Source: Actinomarinicola tropica
GTDB taxonomy: Bacteria > Actinomycetota > Acidimicrobiia > Acidimicrobiales > SKKL01
Assembly: GCF_009650215.1 (NCBI RefSeq)
Contig: NZ_CP045851.1
Span: forward strand, 845,189 to 909,188
Length of the DNA: 64,000 nt
Reading direction: 5' to 3'
Shown here: positions 56,311 to 64,000 of the stretch, piece by piece
Layout of the letters: every line of letters starts with the position of its first letter
Position numbering within the stretch: position 1 is the first letter of the stretch
The notes under the pieces: model-generated
The model's database searches: none
Told to the model about the DNA's origin: nothing
What the model saw: only the letters and a program-made list of their open reading frames with translations
Made by a program: the position numbers and the translations under genes

Positions 56311-59300
56311 GGGTCGTCGACGACCGGGACGCCGATCTCGTCCATGGCCCGCCGGTAGGCCGTGGCCGCCGCGTCCGCCTGGCCATGGGCGCCGAGCGCG
56401 CGCAGCGCGCCGATGAGGCCCCGGTGCGCCCCCTCGTCGTAGGGGTCGAGGTCGAGCAGGTCCCGGTGGGCCTCGGATGCCACGAGGTGGTCGTCGTGCT
56501 CCTCGGCGAGCTGGGCGGCGCAGCGGAGGACGGCGGCCGTCGCGGCGTCGACCTCTCGGCGGAGGCCGTCGGCCCAGGACGCGTACGGCTCGTCCGGCAT
56601 CGCCGGGCCGCTCCGGGCGCGTCGGGCCGCGTGGAGCAGCTCGGTGGCCGCCGGGTCGTTCCGCCGGACGGCGTCGAGCGCCTCGTCGGCGGCGTCGAGG
56701 AACCTCTCGGCGTCCACGTCGACGTGTGCGGTGACGAGTCGGAGCGCACCCCCGTCGGCGGCGACGAACGTGTTCGTCGGATGGCCCCGCCCGGGATCGA
56801 GCGACCGCCGCACCGTCGAGAGCGCGACGGACAGCCGGTTCGCCAGGACCGACGGGTCCTCGTCCGGCCAGAGGAGGTCCATGACCTCCTCGCGTGGCAC
56901 GGGCGCGCCACGTCGGGCGACGAGGATCTTCAGCAGCTCCCGGGCCTTGCGCGACGTCCAGCGGGGCACGGTGCCGTCGGTGGCGACCACCTCGAAGGTG
57001 CCGAGCACCGCGACGCGAGCGGTGGGTGCGCCCGGCTCGGTGGACGGGTCGTCGGCCGTCCGCGGCGTGGGTGGGACGACGATGGCCGTGAGGGCGTCGA
57101 CCCGCTCGTCGAAGACCCGCAGCCCGCAGCGCTCGACCGTGTCGGCGGCTTCGGCCACGAGGTCGGGCAGGCGCGGGTCGTCGGTGCGTCCCAGAGCGAC
57201 GAGTGCCTCGGCCAGGTCGAGCTGGGCCTCGGTGAGCCACGGCCGGGCGCCGAGGCGGGCCGACACCTCGATGGCGTGGGCGAGGTGGGCGAGCCCCTCC
57301 TCGACGTGGCCGAGGTGGATCGCGAGCGCACCGAGCGGGCGGGCGACCGTACCCCACGTCGCCGCCCCCAGGCCGATCGGCACGACGTGGTCGGCGTAGG
57401 GGAGCAGCTCCTCCCACACCGCGGTACCGAGCTCGGGGTCGTCGACGGCCACCGCCGTCTCGGCCAGCGTGGCGAGGGTGAGGAGCGTGGCCTGGTCGTG
57501 GGGGAGCACCTTCGGCGCCGGGACCTCGGCGAGGATGCCCCGCGCTGCGTCCAGCCGCCCGGCCCGCGCCGCGAGCCACGCCAGCACCGCTTTCCACACG
57601 ACGGCGTCGGGCTCGGCGCGACGCTGCTCGACGTAGGCCGGCTCCATCTCGTCGACCCGTCCCTGCATCCAGCGGGCCACGCCCACCTGGCCCCAGAAGA
57701 CCGCCGGCCCGTCGGGGTCGCCGAGCGCCTCGGCCAGGGCGTAGCAGGACTCGGCGAGCGCGATGACCCGCTCGGCGTCGCCGTCGAGCATGGCCCGCGT
57801 CGTCCGGAACCAGAGCGCGTGGCGGGCGAAGCGGGGCGCGGCGACGGTGTCGATCACGTCGTGCTGCACGGACAGCTGGGCGTCGAGCGCGCCGACGTCG
57901 CCCCGCTCGAGCAGCGCGGCCATGAGGAGGAAGCGGCCGTGGACGAGAAGGTCGCGCTCGTCGCTCGACTCGGCCAGGGCGATGATCTCGCGCGCTGTGG
58001 CGAGCCGACGCACGAGCGTGCGGGGGCCCAGGTCGGCCACCTGCTCGGCGACGAGGGCCTGGCCGAGGGCGACCGGGTCGTCCGCGGTCCGGGCGAGGTC
58101 GACCGCGACGGCGGCGTGATCGACCGCGCCGTCGGGGTGCTCGACGAGGATCGCCGTCGCCAGCGCGGCGTGGAGCCGAGCACGCAGGGCGGTGTCCACG
58201 GCGGGCGTCGCGAGCTCGAGGGCCCGTCGGACCTGACGGCCGTGCTCGGCCGCGACGTCGCCGGAGAAGAAGAACTGGATCGTGTGGCGTGCGGCGGCTC
58301 GGGCGATGGTCACCGGGTCGTCGGTGGCGACGGCCAGCTCCCACGCCCGCCCGTAGTGCGGCTCGGCCGCGGCACGACCCGCGGTCGCCATCTCCGCTCC
58401 GGCGAGGTCGAAAGCCACCTCGAACGCGAGATCGCCCGCCTCCGTGTCGTGCGCGACGACCACCTCCCAGGCTCGGCGGAGCAGGCCGACCGCCTCCTCC
58501 GAGGCCATCGCCCGGTGGGCCACGGTCGCGGCGCGACGGCAGGCGTCGACGGCGTCGCGCCAGTGCTCTGCGCCGGCCCGCAACAGGTGGCGGGCGCGCT
58601 CCGCGGCGCGCTCCGGCGGATCCCCGACGAGGTCCGCGGCGCGGCGGTGCATGGCGGCGAGCGTCGGCCCGTCCACCGCGCGCTCGGCGGCGTCGGCGAC
58701 GAGCGCATGGGGGAACCAGCCGCCGGGGTCGGCGAGGAGGTCGGCGGCGACGGCCTCGTCGAGCGCCGGTGCGATCTCACCGCGGGGGACGCCGGCGACC
58801 GCGACCACGTCGTCGTGGGGGGCGCCCGGTCCGAGCACGGCGCGGGCGGCGAGGAGGTGGCGACCCGCGGAGGAGAGGCGCGCGAGTCGCCGGTCGAGCA
58901 CGGTCCTCAGCGCGTCGGCCGGTGAGGCGTCGGCCATCGCCTGCTCGTGCAGCAGGACCTGCTCGACGTAGAGGGGGTTGCCCCCGGTGGCCGCGAGCAC
59001 GCGCTCGACGTCGCCGGGAGCGACGCCGAGTGCCACCAGCGCGTCGCCGTCGAGCCCGGCGAGCGTGGTGCGGTCGCTCAGGTCTGCGAGCGCCTCGATC
59101 TGGTCGGCGACCTCCGGGCGGGCCGCGGCGTCGGCCTCGCGGTACGTGCCCACGACGAGGACGGGCTCCTCGCGCAGGTGGGCGGCGGCGAAGTGCAGCA
59201 GCAGGAGGCTCGCCGGGTCGGCGTCGTGGAGGTCGTCGACGACGACGAGGAGCGGGGTGCGTCGTGCGGCGTCGGCGATGACCGCGGCCGTGGCGTCGAA

Positions 59301-59687
59301 GAGCTCGAAGCGGTCGACGGCGCCGTGGTCCTCGTCGAGGACGAGCGCTGCCAGGTCCACCCCGGTGCGCCGGCCGAGCAGCTCGCGCACGATCTGGGTC
59401 CACGGCCAGTACGGGGGCGTGCTCGCCCCCTGCCAGACCTGGGCCCAGACCACCCGGTGGCCGGTGCGGCGCGCCTCCTCGGCCAGCTGGCGGACCAGGC
59501 GGGACTTGCCGATGCCGGGCTCCCCGCCGACGAGTCGGAGGCGCGGCCCGTGGCCGCCGGCGCCGGGCAGCGCCGCGGCGAGTGTGAACAGGTCGGCATC
59601 CCGGCCGACGAACGGCAGCCGCGCCGCGGGCGCACCCGTCGCCGGGACGCTGCGCATGGTGGTCCGGCGAGGACGGGCTGCGGTCAT
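56307..59687 (-). CDS. Large AAA/TPR regulator with C-terminal BTAD (SARP-like) module
   Basis: The 1126-residue protein starts with an ATPase (FVGRDADLFTLAAALPG, Walker A GGEPGIGKSRL, LVVVDDLHDADP) and a very long TPR region. A winged helix (TSRKARELLKILVARRGAPVPREEVMDLLWPDED) and BTAD domain (DPYDEGAHRGLIGALRALG) lie at the C-terminus, after about residue 880. In SARP regulators the DNA-binding/BTAD part is N-terminal and ATPase follows, so the order is reversed. It probably senses a cell signal and activates promoters nearby. The stop shares CTAG with the VWD lipoprotein. Confidence 0.8.
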   Translation of the reverse strand: MTAARPRRTTMRSVPATGAPAARLPFVGRDADLFTLAAALPGAGGHGPRLRLVGGEPGIGKSRLVRQLAEEARRTGHRVVWAQVWQGASTPPYWPWTQIVRELLGRRTGVDLAALVLDEDHGAVDRFELFDATAAVIADAARRTPLLVVVDDLHDADPASLLLLHFAAAHLREEPVLVVGTYREADAAARPEVADQIEALADLSDRTTLAGLDGDALVALGVAPGDVERVLAATGGNPLYVEQVLLHEQAMADASPADALRTVLDRRLARLSSAGRHLLAARAVLGPGAPHDDVVAVAGVPRGEIAPALDEAVAADLLADPGGWFPHALVADAAERAVDGPTLAAMHRRAADLVGDPPERAAERARHLLRAGAEHWRDAVDACRRAATVAHRAMASEEAVGLLRRAWEVVVAHDTEAGDLAFEVAFDLAGAEMATAGRAAAEPHYGRAWELAVATDDPVTIARAAARHTIQFFFSGDVAAEHGRQVRRALELATPAVDTALRARLHAALATAILVEHPDGAVDHAAVAVDLARTADDPVALGQALVAEQVADLGPRTLVRRLATAREIIALAESSDERDLLVHGRFLLMAALLERGDVGALDAQLSVQHDVIDTVAAPRFARHALWFRTTRAMLDGDAERVIALAESCYALAEALGDPDGPAVFWGQVGVARWMQGRVDEMEPAYVEQRRAEPDAVVWKAVLAWLAARAGRLDAARGILAEVPAPKVLPHDQATLLTLATLAETAVAVDDPELGTAVWEELLPYADHVVPIGLGAATWGTVARPLGALAIHLGHVEEGLAHLAHAIEVSARLGARPWLTEAQLDLAEALVALGRTDDPRLPDLVAEAADTVERCGLRVFDERVDALTAIVVPPTPRTADDPSTEPGAPTARVAVLGTFEVVATDGTVPRWTSRKARELLKILVARRGAPVPREEVMDLLWPDEDPSVLANRLSVALSTVRRSLDPGRGHPTNTFVAADGGALRLVTAHVDVDAERFLDAADEALDAVRRNDPAATELLHAARRARSGPAMPDEPYASWADGLRREVDAATAAVLRCAAQLAEEHDDHLVASEAHRDLLDLDPYDEGAHRGLIGALRALGAHGQADAAATAYRRAMDEIGVPVVDDP

Positions 59688-59726
59688 GACACGGGCGAGG
59701 CTACCGAGCCGCCCGGTGCCGCTGGG

Positions 59727-61124
59727 TCAGCCCGGTCGGCCGTGCACCGCGAGCGATGCGTTGGCGTAGCGCTCGTCGTCGGTGACCTCGTCCCCGAACC
59801 AGGCCGGGGGTTCGAGCGCGGCGAGCGCCTCGTCGGAGTCCGCCTCGACCTCGACGAGCACCAGGCCCTGCAGGTCCCCGGCGAACACGTCGAGCTCGGC
59901 GACGCCGACCTCGATGGGGATGCGGTAGCGGGTCTTCTCGATCCGTCGGCCCGCGGTGTGGGGCCACGCGGCCTCGAACCGGTCGCGCCCGATCTTCCAC
60001 TCCAGCTCGGTCCGGACCCGACCCGACCCGCCCTTGATCGTGAGCGTCCGGGCGCCGTCGGACGTCTCTCGCACCCTCACCGCGACGTCGCCGTCGAGGG
60101 CCAGGTACCCCTGGCGGATCGCCGTGCCGTCGTCGGGCAGGTCGGGGAGCTCGCGCACGAGGAAGGTCCGCTCCCGCTCGACCGAGGCGTGGGGTGCGGC
60201 AGCGGCGCGCTGCTCGGCGACGGCCCGGTCCCACGGGTCGGCGAGCCGGGCGACGAACGACGAGGCCGAGCCGCCGTAGACCTCCCGCCCGAGTGCGATG
60301 GCTGCCGTGCGCAGCTCCCGCTGGCGCCGTCGGGCCGCCCGGCGCGCCGCGTCCCGCGCGTCGTCGTCGACCTCGCCGGCGGCCTCGTCCAGCGACTCGA
60401 CCAGCACGGCCAGGTCGTGGTCGTCGCCGAGGAGGTCCGACAGCTCGTCGAGCTGGGCGACGAGCGGCGCGGCGGTGTCCGGGTCGGCGGGCGCCAGCAG
60501 GCGCGCCTGGTACCAGAGCCGCTTCACCGCCTTGCGCCACTCGTGGGACCGGCGGTCGCTCCCGTCCTTCTTCTCCAGCCGCCGCCACGCGGTGCGGCCG
60601 TCTCGGTAGGTCCGTTCGAGCCCGTCGCGCAGCGGGGCCGGGTCGGCGGGCAGCGGCCACGCCTCGACCAGGGCGCGGGCCCGGACGATCCGCTCCCTCG
60701 CGTCGGCGATGCGGGGATCGTCGGCGTGGAGGCTCGCCGACGCCGCGGCGGCGATCGCCGCCTGGCGGTCCCGCACCACCGTCAGCCGCCGTGCCGCCTT
60801 CCCGGACGCGGCGTCGACGAGGTCGTCGAGCGTCGAGAGCAGCACCTGGGCGTCGCGGATGTCCGACAGCTGCCGCCCGGCGTCGCGCGCGTCGGCGTTG
60901 ACCGGCGCGTAGGTGTCGCCGAGCGCCGGTCGCGCGAGCCGGGCCAGGCCGCGCAGCTCCTTGCCCCGCTTGCGCACCTCGTGCACGGCGGTGGCGACGT
61001 CCTCCGGCTCGGGCGTCGGGCCCAAGCCGTCCAGCCGGTCGATCGCCTCGTCGAGGCAGCCGAGGGCCACGCGGCGGAGCGCCTCGTCGAGCGGCCGGGT
61101 GGGGTCGAGCTCGTAGGTCGCCAT
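59727..61124 (-). CDS. CHAD-CYTH domain protein
   Basis: The 465-residue protein has an N-terminal CHAD domain (VHEVRKRGKELRGLARL, HEWRKAVKRLWYQARLL) rich in His and Arg. CHAD domains bind polyphosphate. A C-terminal CYTH domain has VERERTFLV, KTRYRIP and LVLVEVEADSDE. The CYTH signature ExExK reads ERERT, so the lysine is missing, and triphosphatase activity is in doubt. The usual order is CYTH before CHAD, so this is also reversed. It likely acts on polyphosphate metabolism or localisation. Confidence 0.75.
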   Translation of the reverse strand: MATYELDPTRPLDEALRRVALGCLDEAIDRLDGLGPTPEPEDVATAVHEVRKRGKELRGLARLARPALGDTYAPVNADARDAGRQLSDIRDAQVLLSTLDDLVDAASGKAARRLTVVRDRQAAIAAAASASLHADDPRIADARERIVRARALVEAWPLPADPAPLRDGLERTYRDGRTAWRRLEKKDGSDRRSHEWRKAVKRLWYQARLLAPADPDTAAPLVAQLDELSDLLGDDHDLAVLVESLDEAAGEVDDDARDAARRAARRRQRELRTAAIALGREVYGGSASSFVARLADPWDRAVAEQRAAAAPHASVERERTFLVRELPDLPDDGTAIRQGYLALDGDVAVRVRETSDGARTLTIKGGSGRVRTELEWKIGRDRFEAAWPHTAGRRIEKTRYRIPIEVGVAELDVFAGDLQGLVLVEVEADSDEALAALEPPAWFGDEVTDDERYANASLAVHGRPG

Positions 61125-61205
61125 CCCCCCGTCCTATCCCGCCCGCCGCGGATGTAGCCTGCCGCCGTCCGGGGATCTGGGGCCCCGGCGCTCGAGGGGG
61201 TCCAC

Positions 61206-62669
61206 ATGACCGAGCACGTCGACGTGCTGATCGTCGGAGCCGGCATCTCCGGGATCGGCGCCGCCTACCACCTGCAGACGCAGCGCCCGGGCACGACGTT
61301 CGCGCTGCTCGACGCCCATCCCGCGGCCGGCGGCACGTGGTGGACGCACCGCTACCCGGGCATCCGCTCCGACAGCGACCTGTTCACCTTCGGCTACCGC
61401 TTCAAGCCGTGGACGGGCACCCCGATCGCCACCGGCGAGGAGATCCTCAAGTACCTGAGCGAGGTCATCGAGGAGAACGACCTCGGTCGGCACATCCGCT
61501 ACGAGCACCGGGTGGAGGCGGCGTCGTGGTCGTCCGAGGACGCCCTCTGGACCGTCGAGGCCGTCCGGCTCGACACCGGCGAGCAGGTGCGGTTCACCGC
61601 CCGGTTCCTGTGGATGTGCCAGGGCTACTACCGCCACGACCAGGGGTACACGCCGGAGTGGGAGGGGTTCGACGACTTCGAGGGCCGGGTCGTGCACCCC
61701 CAGCTGTGGCCCGACGACCTCGACCTCACCGGCCAGCGCGTCGTGGTCATCGGGTCGGGCGCCACCGCGGCGACCCTCATCCCCAACATCGCCGACCGGT
61801 GTGCCCACGTGACGATGCTCCAGCGGTCGCCGACGTTCTTCTTCGTGAAGCCGAACTCGAACGAGGTCGCGGACATGCTGCGCGAGCTCGACATCCCCGA
61901 CGAGTGGGTCCACGAGATCGTCCGGCGCAAGATCATCCACGACCAGGACGCGATCACGAAGCTGTCGTTCGACGACCCCGAGGCGCTGCGTGCGTTCCTC
62001 ATCGAGACGATCAGGCCCCTCGTGCCCGAGGGGGTCGACGTCGACCGCCACTTCAACCCGCCGTACCGGCCGTGGCAGCAGCGGATCGCGGTGCTGCCCG
62101 ACGGTGACCTCTTCGCCGCGATGCGGTCGGGGCAGGCGAGCGTCGTCACCGACCAGATCGAGCGCTTCGACGCCACCGGCATCCAGCTGGCGTCGGGCGA
62201 GCACCTCGACGCCGACGTCGTCATCACCGCCACCGGCTTCGACCTGAGCGTGATGGGCGATGTGTCGTTCGCCGTCGACGGGCAGGCCGTCGACTTCGCC
62301 GACACGGTCACCTACCGGGGGATCATGTTCACCGGCGTGCCGAACATGGCCTACGTGTTCGGCTACTTCCGGGCCAGCTGGACCCTGCGCGCCGACCTGA
62401 TCAGCGACTTCGTCTGCCGGCTGCTCGACCACATGGACGAGCGCGTCGCGTCCTCGGTCGTGCCGGCCGTGCCGGACGAGGAGGCCGACATGGCCCTGCT
62501 CCCGTGGGTCGAGCCGGACAACTTCAACCCCGGGTACCTCACCCGGTCGATGCACCTCATGCCCCGCCAGGGCGACCGGCTGCCGTGGCGGCTGCTGCAC
62601 GACTACGCCGAGGAGCGCGAGATCATCGCCGGCGCCGACCTCGACGACGGGCGCCTCCACTACAGCTGA
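61206..62669 (+). CDS. Baeyer-Villiger-type flavin monooxygenase
   Basis: The 487-residue protein has the N-terminal FAD motif GAGISGIG, GGTWWTHRYPGIRSDSD, the Baeyer-Villiger fingerprint FEGRVVHPQLWP, and the NADPH fold VVIGSGATAATLIP. It should insert an oxygen next to a carbonyl or oxidise S/N atoms. The ATG lies behind GAGGGGG, and a TAGCCT -10 lies about 50 nt upstream, giving a leadered transcript. It is 118 nt before the SDR gene and could act in sequence with it on the same compound. Confidence 0.8.
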   Translation: MTEHVDVLIVGAGISGIGAAYHLQTQRPGTTFALLDAHPAAGGTWWTHRYPGIRSDSDLFTFGYRFKPWTGTPIATGEEILKYLSEVIEENDLGRHIRYEHRVEAASWSSEDALWTVEAVRLDTGEQVRFTARFLWMCQGYYRHDQGYTPEWEGFDDFEGRVVHPQLWPDDLDLTGQRVVVIGSGATAATLIPNIADRCAHVTMLQRSPTFFFVKPNSNEVADMLRELDIPDEWVHEIVRRKIIHDQDAITKLSFDDPEALRAFLIETIRPLVPEGVDVDRHFNPPYRPWQQRIAVLPDGDLFAAMRSGQASVVTDQIERFDATGIQLASGEHLDADVVITATGFDLSVMGDVSFAVDGQAVDFADTVTYRGIMFTGVPNMAYVFGYFRASWTLRADLISDFVCRLLDHMDERVASSVVPAVPDEEADMALLPWVEPDNFNPGYLTRSMHLMPRQGDRLPWRLLHDYAEEREIIAGADLDDGRLHYS

Positions 62670-62691
62670 CCGGCGACCTCCGACCGAGGAG

Positions 62692-62705
62692 GGGACGTTC
62701 GTCCC
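62692..62705 (+). terminator. Short hairpin after the monooxygenase gene
   Basis: GGGAC, loop GTTC, GTCCC forms a 5-bp stem 23 nt beyond the stop at 62669. It is weak and may be only an attenuating hairpin before the SDR gene. Confidence 0.35.
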
Positions 62706-62787
62706 TACCGCCGCGGCCCCGGCGGTGTCAGCGTGGATCCGTGGGTGGATCCCGCGCCCGGGGCGCGGCGGAACCGAGGAGGTCGCC

Positions 62788-63555
62788 ATGACCGACTACC
62801 CGCAGGGGAACCGACTCGACGGCAAGGTGGCGCTGATCTCGGGCGGGGCCCGTGGTCTGGGCGAGGCGTTCGCCCGCGCCATGGTCGCCCAGGGGGCGAA
62901 GGTGGTCATCGGCGACATGCTCGACGACGACGGCAAGGTCCTCGCCGACGAGCTGGGTGAGGCCTGCACCTACGTGCACCTCGACGTCACCGACCGGACG
63001 CAGTGGGACGCGGCGGTCGCCGCCGCCACCCGGACCTACGGCCGGCTCAACGTGCTCGTCAACAACGCCGGCATCGTGCGGTTCGGTCCGATCGACGAGT
63101 TCCCGGTCGAGCAGTGGGACGAGGTGCTCGACGTGAACCTGAACGGCGTGTTCCACGGCATCCAGGCGTCGGTCGCGGCGCTGAAGGACGCGGCGCCGAG
63201 CTCGATCATCAACATCTCGTCGACCGCCGGCCTGCAGGGCTACGTCGCGCTCTCCGCCTACAACGCCACGAAGTTCGCGGTGCGGGGTCTGACCAAGTCG
63301 GTGGCGCTCGACCTCGGGACCGCCGGGGTGCGCTGCAACTCGGTGCACCCGGGGGCGGTGCTCACGCCGATGACCGAAGACCTCGACCTCCCGCAGCGCC
63401 ACGTGGCGATGCGTCGGGTCGGGCAGCCGCCGGAGCTCGCGCACCTGGTCGTCTACCTGGCGAGCGACGAGTCGACGTTCTGCACCGGGGCGGAGTTCAC
63501 CGCCGACGGCGGCGAGACGGCCGGGCTCGCGGCGGGGGCCACGGCCACGACCTGA
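62788..63555 (+). CDS. Short-chain dehydrogenase, hydroxysteroid dehydrogenase-like
   Basis: The 255-residue classical SDR has SGGARGLGEAFARAM, NNAGIVRFGP, STAGLQGYVALSAYNATK with catalytic Tyr and Lys, and a C-terminus with HPGAVLTPMTED. The set resembles 3-alpha/20-beta-hydroxysteroid dehydrogenases. CGAGGAGGTCGCC precedes the ATG. A steroid or terpenoid substrate fits with the upstream monooxygenase but is inference. Confidence 0.8.
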   Translation: MTDYPQGNRLDGKVALISGGARGLGEAFARAMVAQGAKVVIGDMLDDDGKVLADELGEACTYVHLDVTDRTQWDAAVAAATRTYGRLNVLVNNAGIVRFGPIDEFPVEQWDEVLDVNLNGVFHGIQASVAALKDAAPSSIINISSTAGLQGYVALSAYNATKFAVRGLTKSVALDLGTAGVRCNSVHPGAVLTPMTEDLDLPQRHVAMRRVGQPPELAHLVVYLASDESTFCTGAEFTADGGETAGLAAGATATT

Positions 63556-63570
63556 CGGGGACCGGATCAC

Positions 63571-63608
63571 GGTGCCGCCGGTGGCACGGGGTTCCCACCG
63601 GCGGCACC
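63571..63608. terminator. Bidirectional terminator hairpin
   Basis: GGTGCCGCCGGTGG and CCACCGGCGGCACC form a perfect 14-bp stem with a 10-nt loop, between genes ending at 63555 and 63628. It should terminate both. Confidence 0.75.
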
Positions 63609-63627
63609 GCTCCGGTGCCGGTCACGC

Positions 63628-64000
63628 TCAGGCCAGGTCGGCGAGCACCTTGTCGATGGCCTCGAGGAAGGACTGCGAGCCCTCCTTGGCCATCTCGTAC
63701 TGCTCATCGGTGAGCCCGCCGCCGTTCTGGACGACGGTCACCTCGGTGCGGCCGTCGACCTCCCGGAGGCTCATCTGCATGAGGTCGTCGGTGTCGCGCA
63801 CCTCGCCCTCGTCGCTGATGGCGATGACGAGGCGGTCGGGCGGCTCGACGACGACGAACTCGCCGACCCAGTGGATCTCGTTGCCCTCGTAGGTCATCGT
63901 GCCGCGCCAGGTGCCGCCGTCGCGCAGGTCCCACTCGTGGACCTCCATCGGCACGTCGGCGCCGAACCACCGGGCGAAGAGGTCGGCTTCGGACAGCGCC
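63628..64000 (-). CDS. SRPBCC (AHSA1-like) domain protein, partial
   Basis: The visible 124 residues begin ALSEADLFARWFGADVPMEVHEWDLRDGGTWRG and include WVGEFVVVEPPDRLVIAI, the curved-sheet START/AHSA1 fold, and a final helix. The N-terminus lies beyond the window edge. Such proteins bind hydrophobic ligands or assist Hsp90-like factors, and here the role is unknown. It is convergent with the SDR gene across a hairpin. Confidence 0.7.
   Translation of the reverse strand, partial: ALSEADLFARWFGADVPMEVHEWDLRDGGTWRGTMTYEGNEIHWVGEFVVVEPPDRLVIAISDEGEVRDTDDLMQMSLREVDGRTEVTVVQNGGGLTDEQYEMAKEGSQSFLEAIDKVLADLA

Noticed and set aside
53767-58344. Very long minus-strand open frame of 1525 codons
   Set aside because: It runs antisense across PrsW and the VWD lipoprotein and then in a wrong frame across the BTAD regulator. 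Its composition is Arg/Pro-rich as expected of high-G+C shadows, with no recognisable domain.

Overview
The window is about 70% G+C and gene-dense, with GTG starts, many ATGA/GTGA start-stop overlaps and many leaderless starts (TANNNT followed 6-8 nt later by the start codon). Together with SARP/BTAD, LLM-flavoprotein, MacB-type ABC and CHAD proteins this suggests a high-G+C actinobacterium, most like Acidimicrobiia (Iamia/Ilumatobacter relatives). That placement is inference. It reads as chromosome: I see no tRNA, rRNA, CRISPR array, insertion sequence or prophage.

Layout. 1-6.6 kb holds a uracil-DNA-glycosylase remnant with an in-frame stop, a three-gene minus-strand operon (unknown 125-aa protein, YaaA/DUF6884-like protein, GIY-YIG-like protein), two cell-envelope proteins and a DUF6308 protein. 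6.6-13.6 kb holds two FAD oxidoreductase genes, each behind the same unusual promoter block. Between them lies a metal-ATPase operon (small membrane protein, HMA chaperone, P1B ATPase, Fnr-like regulator) with a palindrome and an Fnr-type box upstream. 14.7-20 kb is a MacB-like ABC exporter divergent from a two-component system. 20-28 kb has a Fic protein, two LuxR-type regulators, a frameshifted secreted protein, an SLH-domain surface protein and a family of inverted-repeat hairpins. 28-34 kb has a MazEF pair, an N,N-dimethylformamidase-like protein, an SNF2 ATPase and small membrane proteins. 34.9-38.7 kb is a siderophore ABC importer operon. 38.8-51.7 kb mixes a CHASE-GGDEF cyclase, dehydrogenases, a Doc toxin/antitoxin pair, an LLM flavoprotein, a zinc-ribbon protein and TetR-regulated hydrolase/flavodoxin genes.

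52.3-56.3 kb is the most unusual part: a translationally coupled operon that begins with a possible 9-codon leaderless peptide, followed by a collagen-like Gly-Pro-rich protein, a PrsW-type membrane protease and a large lipoprotein with a von Willebrand factor D domain and a beta-propeller. Its last gene ends on a CTAG shared with the stop of a very large AAA/TPR/BTAD regulator with reversed domain order. 59.7-64 kb holds a CHAD-CYTH protein, a Baeyer-Villiger-type monooxygenase, a steroid-dehydrogenase-like SDR and the 3' part of an SRPBCC gene cut by the window edge.

Most start codons were chosen from overlaps, visible Shine-Dalgarno sequences or leaderless -10 spacing. No database search was possible, so family names rest on motifs I recognise by eye.
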